Positions 34,695-42,977 of a stretch of DNA of 64,000 bases are shown piece after piece. Position numbers and translations under genes: made by a program. Source of the DNA: Mycobacterium sp. 050128 (GTDB lineage Bacteria; Actinomycetota; Actinomycetes; Mycobacteriales; Mycobacteriaceae); assembly GCF_036409155.1 (NCBI RefSeq), contig NZ_JAZGLW010000001.1, positions 2,976,001-3,040,000 of the forward strand. Reading direction: 5' to 3'. Every line of letters begins with the position of its first letter. The first letter of the stretch is position 1. Below the pieces are notes generated by a model. The model was not told the origin of the DNA. It saw only the letters and a program-made list of their open reading frames with translations, and ran no database searches.

Positions 34695-35842
34695 CGCAGT
34701 CCCATTCCGCGGGCGATCACGCCGCGCAGTACCTCGTTGGTACCGCCGCGCAGGGTGAACATGGGCTTGTGCAGCCACGCGGTGTTCAGCATTGGCGTCA
34801 ATTCGGCGTCCGGCGTTACCGCCTCGAGCAGATCTGCGATCAAGCCCACGGATTCGGCTTCGAAACGGGTGCCGAGGTCCTTGACCAGCGCCGCCTGATT
34901 CGCCGCGTCGCCGCCGTCGGTGAGGGTGCGGGCCACCGACAACGACAGCTGCCGCAATGAGATCAACCGCGCCATCAGGTCGCCGATGTCTGCGGCGGTG
35001 CGGTCGTCGGGCGCCGGCCCGCGAGCGAGTGCGCGGATGGCGGCGAACAGCAGGGGACCGGTGGACAGGATCCGTTCGGGTCCGCTGCGTTCGAACGACA
35101 GCTCGGCCGTGACCTGGTGCCAGCCGTTGCCGACTTCGCCGAGCACGTCGGCATCGGGAACGAAGACCTGGTCGAACAGCACCTCGTTGAAGTGGTGCGC
35201 CCCCGACATCAAGATGATGGGCTCGACGCGGACGCCGTCGGCATTGCGCTGCACCAGGAATTGACTGAAGCCCGCATGCCGGTGCTCGGGATCCGGCGGG
35301 CTGCTGCGGGCCAGCACGACGATCTGGTGTGCCAGGTGGGCCCCGCTGGTCCACACTTTGCTACCAGAGAGCAACCAGCCGCCTTCGGTACGAACGGCCT
35401 TGGTTTTTACAGCGGCAAGATCGGAGCCGGCATCATGCTCACTCATGCCGATCGATGAATAGAGCTTTCCTGCAACGATTTTGGGCAGCAGCCGTTCGCG
35501 CTGCTCTTCCGAGCCGTAGGTCAACAGTCCCGGTGCGACTTGGCGGTCGGCTGTCCAGTGCGCCGCCACGGGCGCACCCTGCGCGATCAGCTCCTCGGTC
35601 ACCACGTAACGGTGCAGATGCCCCAGCCCATGGCCACCGTACCGGTGCGGAATGGTGAGGCCAATGAAACCGGCCGCGCCCAGCCGTGCGGAAAAGTCTT
35701 CGTCCCAGCCTGCCAGCCACGAGTCGACGCCGGGCTGCCAGCCGAATTCAGCGCGGTCGGACTCCAAGAAGTCGCGCACGGCATGGCGCAGCTTGACCAA
35801 CTCAGGCTCACGGGCGCTCAACGCATCGAATGAATTCACCAC
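34691..35842 (-). CDS. Acyl-CoA dehydrogenase (catalytic partner)
   Basis: A 383-residue acyl-CoA dehydrogenase using FAD. Visible are TIPHRYGGHGLGHLHRY, the FAD/substrate segment SIGMSEHDAGSDLAAVKTKA, WLLSGSKVWTSGAHLAHQIVV and the C-terminal TLRGGTNEVLRGVI (some read in parts). A Glu in the helix-G region (SFERSGPERI) is the probable catalytic base. It is coupled to the smaller dehydrogenase-like gene by a 4-bp overlap and follows the SDR at 35852 by 9 bp. Confidence 0.91.
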   Translation of the reverse strand: MVNSFDALSAREPELVKLRHAVRDFLESDRAEFGWQPGVDSWLAGWDEDFSARLGAAGFIGLTIPHRYGGHGLGHLHRYVVTEELIAQGAPVAAHWTADRQVAPGLLTYGSEEQRERLLPKIVAGKLYSSIGMSEHDAGSDLAAVKTKAVRTEGGWLLSGSKVWTSGAHLAHQIVVLARSSPPDPEHRHAGFSQFLVQRNADGVRVEPIILMSGAHHFNEVLFDQVFVPDADVLGEVGNGWHQVTAELSFERSGPERILSTGPLLFAAIRALARGPAPDDRTAADIGDLMARLISLRQLSLSVARTLTDGGDAANQAALVKDLGTRFEAESVGLIADLLEAVTPDAELTPMLNTAWLHKPMFTLRGGTNEVLRGVIARGMGLR

Positions 35843-35851
35843 TGCCGCTTC

Positions 35852-36715
35852 CTAAACCGTAGGCGCTGGGGCCGACAGCAGGTAGAAGTTGGGCGTCAGG
35901 TCATCCTCGCTCGCGGCCAGTAGGTATTCCGAGAGGTCGGCGCGGCCCTCCTCGCGAAGGATCTCCTCGTCGGTGTAGAAGTGGCCGGTGCACGCCGCGG
36001 CGGGACGGGTGACCAGCGCGTGCACCGCCTCGGCCATGATCTGCGGGCTGCGGGCCTGCGCCCGCACCGTTGCCTCGCCCATCGCGACCATCATTCCCGT
36101 ACTGGCGATCGTGGTGGCCGGCCACAGCGAATTCACCGCGATCGGCACCGACGCGAACTCCTCGGCCCATCCCAAGGTAAGCAGGCTCTGGGCGTACTTG
36201 CCCACCGTGTGCCCGACATGAGCGCCGACCCATTTGGGGTCCATGTTCAGCGGGGGAGCGACATTGACCACGTGCGCGTTGTCGGACCGGCGCAAGTGTG
36301 GAAGTGCGGCCTGCACAACCGCGAACGGCCCTTCGACATTGACCTCGAGCAGCCGGCGCAGGCTCTTGGGCGGTAGCTGCGCGGTCGGCCGCAGATCCAG
36401 GGCTCCGGCGTTGTTGATGACGACGTCGATGCCGCCGAACGCCTCGGTGACCGCGTTGACGGCTGATGCGACCGCAACCACGTCGCGCACATCGCAGGTC
36501 AACGGGAGCGCCCGGCCGCCCGCGCGTTGCACGGCGTCCGCGGTCTCCCCAAGGGTGCCCGCGATCTTGGGATTCGGCGTCTCAGTTTTGGCCAGCAAAG
36601 CCACGGCGGCACCGTCTTCGGCGATCCGCTCGGCGATGGCGGCGCCGATGCCGCGGCTGGCACCGGTTACCAGCACCACGCGACCCTCCAGACTGCGAGG
36701 ATGGGGATTGCCCAC
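35852..36715 (-). CDS. HSDL2-like SDR, catalytic Ser and Tyr replaced
   Basis: A 287-residue SDR resembling the N-terminal domain of HSDL2. GASRGIG (18-24), KTETPNPKIAGTL and NNAGALDL are as in that family. At the active site the sequence is VAPPLNMDPKWVGAHVGHT followed by VGK: A153 where Ser is expected, and H169 where Tyr is expected before K173. Dehydrogenase activity is therefore doubtful. It is the first gene of the reverse operon running to 32808, and the 16-bp box lies 49 bp upstream of its start. Confidence 0.87.
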   Translation of the reverse strand: MGNPHPRSLEGRVVLVTGASRGIGAAIAERIAEDGAAVALLAKTETPNPKIAGTLGETADAVQRAGGRALPLTCDVRDVVAVASAVNAVTEAFGGIDVVINNAGALDLRPTAQLPPKSLRRLLEVNVEGPFAVVQAALPHLRRSDNAHVVNVAPPLNMDPKWVGAHVGHTVGKYAQSLLTLGWAEEFASVPIAVNSLWPATTIASTGMMVAMGEATVRAQARSPQIMAEAVHALVTRPAAACTGHFYTDEEILREEGRADLSEYLLAASEDDLTPNFYLLSAPAPTV

Positions 36716-36764
36716 GTTTCGTTGACCCTTCCGTCCGTCGCTAGGCTGTGCGGTCGAATGCTAT

Positions 36765-36780
36765 AACTATATAGCTAGTT
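36765..36780. promoter_or_regulatory. Conserved 16-bp box, copy 2
   Basis: AACTATATAGCTAGTT with symmetric ends AACTA/TAGTT. It lies between divergent genes, 49 bp before the SDR start at 36715 and 44 bp before the start at 36825, so it could control both operons. It is identical to copy 5 at 61001 over its first 12 bases. Confidence 0.75.
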
Positions 36781-36824
36781 AGTTGCGCGATGTAACGGGC
36801 GCTCATCCACAAAAGCGGGGATCC

Positions 36825-38045
36825 ATGACTCGGGTTTTTTCGGTCGGCACCTATTTGCCACCCTGGACTGTGCGCGACCGGCGGGTCAAGGGCCCGGACG
36901 AGGACGCGCTGACCATGGCCGTAGCCGCCGGTCGCGCGGCCGACCCCGACGCCACGGCGCGACGCGTGGTGCTGGTGTCACGTGACTTTCCGCTGCTGGA
37001 AGGCGGCAACGGCGGGGTGCTGTTGGCTGCGTTGTCTTTGCCGGCTGACACCCCCGTGGCCGAGGCGCTCGGCGGTGCGCCCGCGGTACTGGATCAAATC
37101 AGCGGCGCAGGCGACGGCACCTTGGTGATCGCCGCCGACGACAACGATCTCGCGGTGGGGGCCGGTGCGGTGCTCACGGGCGACGGCGGCGTCACGCTGA
37201 CCCCGGCGGCACGCCAGACGCGAAGTCTGCCGCTGACGGCCCGGGGTGCGGACGGCGCTCGTCATACCTACGTCGATCCCCGGCTGCAACGCGAGGTGGG
37301 GGTGCGCTCCACCCTGACCCGGCTGGGCCTGACCGGAAACCCGGCGCTCGCCGCCGTGGCAGGCGTTCCGCTGGCGCACATCGCCGGCGACTTCGACACT
37401 TCGCTGGCTGTCGGCGATCCCACTGTCTCTGCCGCGGCGATCATCCGACTGCTGGCTGATGCGATCGAGGCCGGCACCTCGGGCCTGTTGCTCGCCGTCG
37501 AGCAGTCCAGCATCAGCGCGGCCGACCTCGCGGTAACGGGCACCAACACCCGGATCGCCCGCGACGAGTTCCCGGCGCGGGAGCTACCCAAGACGCGCGT
37601 TGCCGACGGCATCGGCATCCCGATCTCGCTGCCCGCTTACGCGCGCGCCTTTGAGCCCAAAATCCGTTGGGAGGCAGCAGTTTTCGACGAGAGCCCGGGG
37701 ATTGATGCCGCGCCCCAGTTCCCACCGCGGCTGCGAGTCGACAATGCCGGACGGTTGGCCTCCGAATATCGGCTCGAGTCGCTGCCGCGAACCGGCACCG
37801 TTTACACCCACACCACGGTGCGGATTCCGGTGCCCGACTTGCCCAGCCCGTACTCCCTGGCCGTCGTTCAGCTCGACGACAGCCCGGTGCGGGTGCTGCT
37901 GAAAGTCACCGGTGTGCCCGCGGGCGAGACGACGATCGGTCAGCCCGGCTCCGTAGTGTTGCGCAGGATCGCCATTCGCGCGGGGATTCCCGATTACGGT
38001 TACGCATTCTGGCCCGGACGGACGCTGCAAGGAGCGGTTGCATGA
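36825..38045 (+). CDS. Thiolase-like/DUF35 OB-fold fusion protein
   Basis: A 406-residue protein. The N-terminal two thirds has the look of a thiolase/HMG-CoA-synthase-like fold (VFSVGTYLPPWTVRDRRVKG, LAVGAGAVLTGDGGV). The last 110 or so residues form a DUF35-type OB fold (GTVYTHTTVRIPVPDLPSPYSLAVVQL, with GSVVLRRIAI). DUF35 proteins support thiolase-type enzymes and aldolases, as in Ltp2-ChsH2 of steroid breakdown. It overlaps the thiolase gene by 4 bp, which strongly suggests a complex. ATG 36825 is preferred over a TTG at 36783. Confidence 0.82.
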   Translation: MTRVFSVGTYLPPWTVRDRRVKGPDEDALTMAVAAGRAADPDATARRVVLVSRDFPLLEGGNGGVLLAALSLPADTPVAEALGGAPAVLDQISGAGDGTLVIAADDNDLAVGAGAVLTGDGGVTLTPAARQTRSLPLTARGADGARHTYVDPRLQREVGVRSTLTRLGLTGNPALAAVAGVPLAHIAGDFDTSLAVGDPTVSAAAIIRLLADAIEAGTSGLLLAVEQSSISAADLAVTGTNTRIARDEFPARELPKTRVADGIGIPISLPAYARAFEPKIRWEAAVFDESPGIDAAPQFPPRLRVDNAGRLASEYRLESLPRTGTVYTHTTVRIPVPDLPSPYSLAVVQLDDSPVRVLLKVTGVPAGETTIGQPGSVVLRRIAIRAGIPDYGYAFWPGRTLQGAVA

Positions 38046-39202
38046 GAAATGTCGCGATTGTCGGTGCGGGGATGACGCCCTTCGCCGAACACTTCGAGCT
38101 GGGCGTCAAGGATCTGATTCCGATGGCCTACGCCGATGCGGTTGCCAAGGTCGACAAGGGTATTCAGAAGTCGGAGATCGAGGCGGCGTGGTTCGGCGAG
38201 CTGTCGACCACCGACGGGTTCCCGTCCGGCATTTTGGCCGACACCCTCGACCTGACGGACATTCCGGTGACGCGCGTCGAAAACGCCTGCGCCACCGGTA
38301 ATGACGCGATCCGCAACGGCACGCTGGCCATCGCCGCCGGCCTCTACGATGTGGTGCTCGTGGTCGGGGCCGACAAGGTCCGTGAAACCTCCTCGAACAC
38401 CACGTTCTGGGACTGGGCGGCGATGACCCGCGACAATGCGTGGGACTACCCGCTGGGGCTGGTTGCGCCGGCCAACTTCGCGCTGCACGTGATGCGATAT
38501 CTGCACGAGTCGCCGGCGACCAAGGAGCACATGGCGATGGTGGCGGTGAAGAACCATTTCCACGCCGTCAAGAACCCGAAAGCTCAACTGCGCTATGAGA
38601 TCACCGTCGAGCAGGCGCTGGCCGCGCCGATCGTGGTCGAACCCTTCGGGCTCTACGACTGCACCCCGCAGAGCGACGGCGCGGCCGCAGTCATCTTGGC
38701 CGCCGAGGATGTCGTCGACCGCTACACCGACCGTCCCGTCTGGGTTCGCGGCGTGGGGCTGGGGATGGACCGGGTGATGCACCAGCATAAGACGGACATG
38801 ACGACGTTTCCGCCGACGGTGCGTGCCGCCAAGGCCGCGATGGCGATGGCCGGGGTGACGCCCCGCGATATCGACGTCGCCGAGGTCCACGACTGCTTCA
38901 CCGGCGTCGAGCTGATCAGCTACGAGGATCTGGGGTTCGCCCACCGCTTCGAGGCCTACAAGTTGGTGGAGGGCCGCGAACACTATGTGGGCGGATCGAT
39001 TCCGATCAACCCGAGCGGCGGATTGAAGGCCAAGGGGCATCCGCCGGGCGCCACCGGCGTGGCGCAGTGCTACGAACTGTTCAACCAGCTTCGCGGTGAA
39101 GCCGAGAATCAGGTCGACGGCGCACGAATCGCGTTGGCGCACAACATCGGCGGCCCGACCGCGGTCTCAGCGGTCACCGTGCTTTCCAACCAGAAGAACT
39201 GA
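38042..39202 (+). CDS. SCP2/Ltp-type thiolase
   Basis: A 386-residue thiolase of the lipid-transfer/SCP2 group. The reactive Cys is C83 in ENACATGNDA. The second motif HDCFTGVE and the third GGLKAKGHPPGATG, with its His, are intact, so Claisen-type cleavage of a 3-ketoacyl-CoA is plausible. ATG 38042 is in the stop of the DUF35 fusion. An enoyl-CoA hydratase follows 12 bp downstream. The three genes form one forward operon under box copy 2. Confidence 0.91.
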   Translation: MRNVAIVGAGMTPFAEHFELGVKDLIPMAYADAVAKVDKGIQKSEIEAAWFGELSTTDGFPSGILADTLDLTDIPVTRVENACATGNDAIRNGTLAIAAGLYDVVLVVGADKVRETSSNTTFWDWAAMTRDNAWDYPLGLVAPANFALHVMRYLHESPATKEHMAMVAVKNHFHAVKNPKAQLRYEITVEQALAAPIVVEPFGLYDCTPQSDGAAAVILAAEDVVDRYTDRPVWVRGVGLGMDRVMHQHKTDMTTFPPTVRAAKAAMAMAGVTPRDIDVAEVHDCFTGVELISYEDLGFAHRFEAYKLVEGREHYVGGSIPINPSGGLKAKGHPPGATGVAQCYELFNQLRGEAENQVDGARIALAHNIGGPTAVSAVTVLSNQKN

Positions 39203-39214
39203 TAGGACCATCAG

Positions 39215-40024
39215 ATGACCACTTCCGAGATCGCCACCCTACCCGGCTACGAAGAGTTCGCGCCGTGGCTGCTGGTGCAAAAGACCGGCAACGTGCACGT
39301 GATCAGCATCAACCGGCCGGAGGCGTTCAACGCCGTCAACGAGGAGGTGCACCACGCATTCGCGACGATCTGGCGGGTATTGGCCGCCGACGACGAGGTG
39401 CGCGCGGTGGTGACCACCGGTGTCGGAAAAGCATTTTCAGCGGGCGGCGACATGGTGATGTTCGGGCGCCTCATCGAGGACCCGGTGGCCCGTCAGTTTC
39501 AGATCACCGAGGCCCGCACAGTGTTTCTCGAGGTGATCAATTTCCCCAAGCCGCTGGTGTCGGCCGTCAACGGCCCGGCTGTCGGGCTCGGTTGCTCGAT
39601 CGCTTTGTTGAGCGACTTCCTGGTGATGGGGGAGAACAGCTACCTGGCCGACCCGCACGTCGCGGTCGGCTTGGTAGCAGGCGACGGCGGTGCCGCGATG
39701 CTCCCGCTGCTGATCGGCCTGATGAAAGCCAAAGAGTATGTGCTGCTGGGTGATCGGATCACCCCTGCCATTGCGGACAAGCTGAACCTGGTCACCAAGG
39801 TGGCCCCCGATGACGCCGTGCTCGACGAGGCGCTCGCGATCGGGGAGCGGCTGGCCGGTCTGCCGCCGCAGGCACTGCGCGCCAGCAAGGTCGCGATGAA
39901 CATGCACCTGTCCCGGGCCGCCCTCGGCGTGCTGGAGTACGCGCTGGCCGAGGAATACACCTCGTTCACAACTCCGGAGTTCAAGGAGCGGGTGGCCGCG
40001 TTTCGGGCGCGTTCGAAGAAGTAG
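39215..40024 (+). CDS. Enoyl-CoA hydratase/isomerase family protein
   Basis: A 269-residue crotonase-fold enzyme. Oxyanion-hole segments are NRPEAFNAVNEEV, GVGKAFSAGGDMVMFG and VNGPAVGLGCSIALLSD. YLADPHVAVGLVAGDGG is typical of EchA proteins. It is the last gene of the operon with the DUF35 fusion and thiolase, consistent with the hydration step before thiolytic or retro-aldol cleavage. An AUG with GGACC upstream is the natural start. Confidence 0.91.
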   Translation: MTTSEIATLPGYEEFAPWLLVQKTGNVHVISINRPEAFNAVNEEVHHAFATIWRVLAADDEVRAVVTTGVGKAFSAGGDMVMFGRLIEDPVARQFQITEARTVFLEVINFPKPLVSAVNGPAVGLGCSIALLSDFLVMGENSYLADPHVAVGLVAGDGGAAMLPLLIGLMKAKEYVLLGDRITPAIADKLNLVTKVAPDDAVLDEALAIGERLAGLPPQALRASKVAMNMHLSRAALGVLEYALAEEYTSFTTPEFKERVAAFRARSKK

Positions 40025-40076
40025 CGGGCTCGTAAAGCACCGCAGCACAACGGCGTTCGAGCGGTATTCGATGTGG

Positions 40077-40733
40077 CTACCCGGGCCGACTGCGCGAACG
40101 TGAAGTCTTGGCGGCGGGTCGACCGCCGATCGCGTCGAGGCGAGCCAGGATGTCGAAGGCCTCGCCGAAGGATTGCGCGAGGTCGTCGGCACGACCGGAG
40201 GACCACTGGTCCAATGCCGCGATGAGCGCGTTGCGCACTGCTCCCGCGACGATGATCGGACGCAGGTCGGTCGCCGGGTCGACACCGAGCCGCGCGGCGT
40301 TGGTCCGCACAAACCGCTCAGTGAGCTCGGCGTCGCCGTTGATCGTGTCGATGAGATCGGGGCTGTCACGGACGAGCGCCTTGAGCTGTTCGATCAGGGC
40401 GAGATCAACCTCGTCGCCACCGAGGACACCGATGGCGGCCGCGCGCCAGGAGCTGAGCAGGTCCTCGCTTGCGGGGCGGTGGTCCACCGCATCGCACAGG
40501 ACGACCAGGCTACGGCGCGGGACAGCCAGCAGCACATCGCGTTTCGCGGCGAAGTAACGGAAGAACGTTCGTGCGGAGATATTGCATGCCCGGGCGATGT
40601 CGTCCGTCGTGACGTTGTCGTAACCCTGTTCCGCGAACAACCGGAGCGCAACCTGCTCGATCTCGCCCGCGACAAGGCGACGGCGACGATCCCAGACCCC
40701 TTCCTCGACGAGCGCGGCGGGTTTACTCAGCAC
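40077..40733 (-). CDS. TetR-family regulator
   Basis: A 218-residue TetR protein. The HTH is EQVALRLFAEQGYDNVTTDD, then IARACNISARTFFRYFAAK. The NISARTFFRYF version is typical of the AcrR-like mycobacterial subgroup. It is divergent from the large tannase-like hydrolase, with two inverted repeats between them (40746-40758 and 40769-40793). It probably controls that hydrolase and itself rather than the whole island, since the 16-bp box is absent here. Confidence 0.91.
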   Translation of the reverse strand: MLSKPAALVEEGVWDRRRRLVAGEIEQVALRLFAEQGYDNVTTDDIARACNISARTFFRYFAAKRDVLLAVPRRSLVVLCDAVDHRPASEDLLSSWRAAAIGVLGGDEVDLALIEQLKALVRDSPDLIDTINGDAELTERFVRTNAARLGVDPATDLRPIIVAGAVRNALIAALDQWSSGRADDLAQSFGEAFDILARLDAIGGRPAAKTSRSRSRPG

Positions 40734-40745
40734 GGAACAACTCTA

Positions 40746-40758
40746 GACAGAGTCTGTC
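40746..40758. promoter_or_regulatory. TetR-type palindromic operator
   Basis: GACAGAGTCTGTC is a perfect 13-bp palindrome, 13 bp upstream of the TetR start (40733). Its GACA/TGTC ends resemble the TetR-type sites at 11182 and 26667. Confidence 0.6.
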
Positions 40759-40768
40759 AGAGGGTGCA

Positions 40769-40793
40769 AAAGTTGGCAGATACCCGCAACTTT
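40769..40793. promoter_or_regulatory. Second inverted repeat in the TetR/hydrolase intergenic region
   Basis: AAAGTTG (40769-40775) and CAACTTT (40787-40793) are perfect 7-bp arms, 11 bp apart. It lies between the divergent TetR and hydrolase genes, and could be a second operator or a promoter-overlapping site. Confidence 0.45.
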
Positions 40794-40843
40794 GTGTCCG
40801 ATGGGCAACGAGGCGGTGGCGACACAAACGTAGGGAGGCATCG

Positions 40844-42964
40844 ATGACCGAGACCGGTCAGCGTTCGCAGGTCGGAAGCGGCACCATCGACGTGGCCGGG
40901 TACGTGCCGACGGACGGGTTCTTCGGTACGCCGTACGTGGACGTCGACGAAGCGCGCTCGGAACCGATCACGCATCGCTACGTCCACGGTGGGTTCGCGG
41001 ACACCGCTACTCGCTGGGCGTTCTGGTTCCCGACCGACGGCCATTACCGCGGACGGATCCTCCAGCCGCTCGAGGGCGCTCACGGCGGCCACGAGAACGC
41101 CTTCGGCAACGACCTCATGGCCGACTTCCTTGGCGGCCTACGGATGTGCGCGCGCCTCGGCGGCTGCATGGTGGAGTCGAATCAAGGCCACATCGGTGAC
41201 GACCTCGACCCCCGGGGCGGCGACGACCCGACGCTCTACGGATACCGCGCCAGTGCGGAGACGGCACGACTGGCCAAATTCGTCGCCGCGCAGGTCTACG
41301 GCGAGCCACCTCACCACACCTATGTCTGGGGAGGTTCGGGCGGTGGACGGCGGTCACCGCTGTGCCTCGAAAACGCGCCCGACGTGTGGGACGGCGCGCT
41401 GCCGTTCGCCGGCGGCGGGCCGATCGTGGAGCACGGCAACACGGAGAAGATCGAGGGCGCCCAGGTGATGTCGTTCGCCACGATGTTCAACTGCCAGCGC
41501 CTGCTCGGCGACAAGACGGACGAGATCGCCGCCGCCATGGCTCCCGGCGGGCACGGAGACCCCTTCGTCGGGTTGACCACCCACCAGCGCGAGGAACTGG
41601 CCAGCCTGTACCGGCAGGGTTTCCCGCGCGGCGACGAGTACATGATTGGCAAACCCCTCGGCCAAATGTGGCTCTGGACCTCGATGGCCACATCGCTGCT
41701 CGAGCAGGACCCCGGCTACTTCGACGATTTCTGGACCAAGCCCGGCTACGTCGGTTTCGACCAGCCGGACCTCGTCGAGCGCGACATCCTGAACACTCGA
41801 GCCACCGTGGCCAAGGTGCTCACGGGCACCGACGTCCTGGGGGATCCGCGCTTCCTCGAGCCCCGCCACCAGAACTTCCGGCTCTTGATCATGGTGTTCT
41901 CCAGCCTCGGGGCCGACCCCTCGCTACCCATGGTGGTCGAGCTAGAGGGCCTCGGGCAGACGGGCTACCGGCTCGGCACGAGCGTCACCATGCTGACGGG
42001 GGCGGCGGCCGGGCGGCGGCTCTACTGCGGAGCCCACGCCGACGACGTCCTTTACTGCGACGGTGCGGGCGAGGCCAACCTGCTCCGGTTCACCGACGTG
42101 CAACCCGGCGACGAGGTGCAGGTCGACAACCGTGACTTTCTGGCCTTCCACTACTTCGCCCGGCACCACCTGATGAGCGACCCACAGTTCGACGCCTTGC
42201 GGGTCGACGGTCATCCGGTGTTTCCGCAGCACCCCGTGCCGCGGCAGTCGGCCCTCATGGGCGTTGGTTACTCCGGGCTCTACCGCGGCAAGCTCATCTG
42301 GGTCCACCACACCAAGGACTCCTCGCTGTGGCCCTCGCAGGGACTCATTTACCGCGAGGCCGTGCTGCGGGCGCAGGGGCAGGCGGGCGCGAAGGAGCGT
42401 TTCCGGCTGCGGTGGATCGAGAACGCCGAGCACACCCCCTCGATGATGGTGCCGTCGCTGCCCAACCGGGCCAGCAACACCTGGCTCATCGACTACCTGC
42501 CGTACATCGAGCAGTCGCTGGCCGACCTGATCGCGTGGGTGGAGGACGGCGTCGATCCGGTCGATACCGCCTTCGACTACGTCGAGAACACGGTGATCCT
42601 GTCCCCGGACGCTGCGCAGCGCCGAGGCATCCAAGCGGTCATCGCGGTCACCGTCAACGGCACTGACCGAGCCGAGGCGGCGGTGGGTGAAGCGGTGGAG
42701 CTGGAGCTCCGGGCGACGGTGCCTCCAGGCGCCGGCACGATCATCTCCGCCGACTGGGACTTCGACGGCACCGGCTCCTTCCCGTTCAGCCACGAGGGCA
42801 TCGACGGATCGGCAGCCTCCGTAACCCTGTTCACCAAGCACGCGTTCGATCGGCCCGGCGAGTACTTCGTGACCGGCCGGGTCCACTCCCACCGGGATGG
42901 CGACCCAGCCGCAAGCTCGTGCCGGATCGCCAACGTCGCGCAGGTCCGCGTGGTCGTCGTGTGA
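40844..42964 (+). CDS. Tannase/feruloyl esterase-like alpha/beta hydrolase with C-terminal PKD domain
   Basis: A 706-residue protein with no signal peptide. The nucleophile elbow GGSGGG (163-168, Ser165) and HTYVWGGSGGGRRS match the tannase-like alpha/beta hydrolase group. A probable catalytic His is H530 in WIENAEHTPSM. Residues from about 605 form a PKD-like beta domain (ADWDFDGTGSFPF, HAFDRPGEYFVTG). The substrate is unknown; an ester or a ring-opened product of the pathway is possible. The start has GGGAGGC upstream. It is divergent from the TetR gene that probably represses it. Confidence 0.84.
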   Translation: MTETGQRSQVGSGTIDVAGYVPTDGFFGTPYVDVDEARSEPITHRYVHGGFADTATRWAFWFPTDGHYRGRILQPLEGAHGGHENAFGNDLMADFLGGLRMCARLGGCMVESNQGHIGDDLDPRGGDDPTLYGYRASAETARLAKFVAAQVYGEPPHHTYVWGGSGGGRRSPLCLENAPDVWDGALPFAGGGPIVEHGNTEKIEGAQVMSFATMFNCQRLLGDKTDEIAAAMAPGGHGDPFVGLTTHQREELASLYRQGFPRGDEYMIGKPLGQMWLWTSMATSLLEQDPGYFDDFWTKPGYVGFDQPDLVERDILNTRATVAKVLTGTDVLGDPRFLEPRHQNFRLLIMVFSSLGADPSLPMVVELEGLGQTGYRLGTSVTMLTGAAAGRRLYCGAHADDVLYCDGAGEANLLRFTDVQPGDEVQVDNRDFLAFHYFARHHLMSDPQFDALRVDGHPVFPQHPVPRQSALMGVGYSGLYRGKLIWVHHTKDSSLWPSQGLIYREAVLRAQGQAGAKERFRLRWIENAEHTPSMMVPSLPNRASNTWLIDYLPYIEQSLADLIAWVEDGVDPVDTAFDYVENTVILSPDAAQRRGIQAVIAVTVNGTDRAEAAVGEAVELELRATVPPGAGTIISADWDFDGTGSFPFSHEGIDGSAASVTLFTKHAFDRPGEYFVTGRVHSHRDGDPAASSCRIANVAQVRVVVV

Positions 42965-42977
42965 ACGTCGACCGACC

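Noticed and set aside
41942..42892. Reverse frame of 316 codons
   Set aside because: It is antisense to the tannase-like hydrolase and shows only shadow composition.
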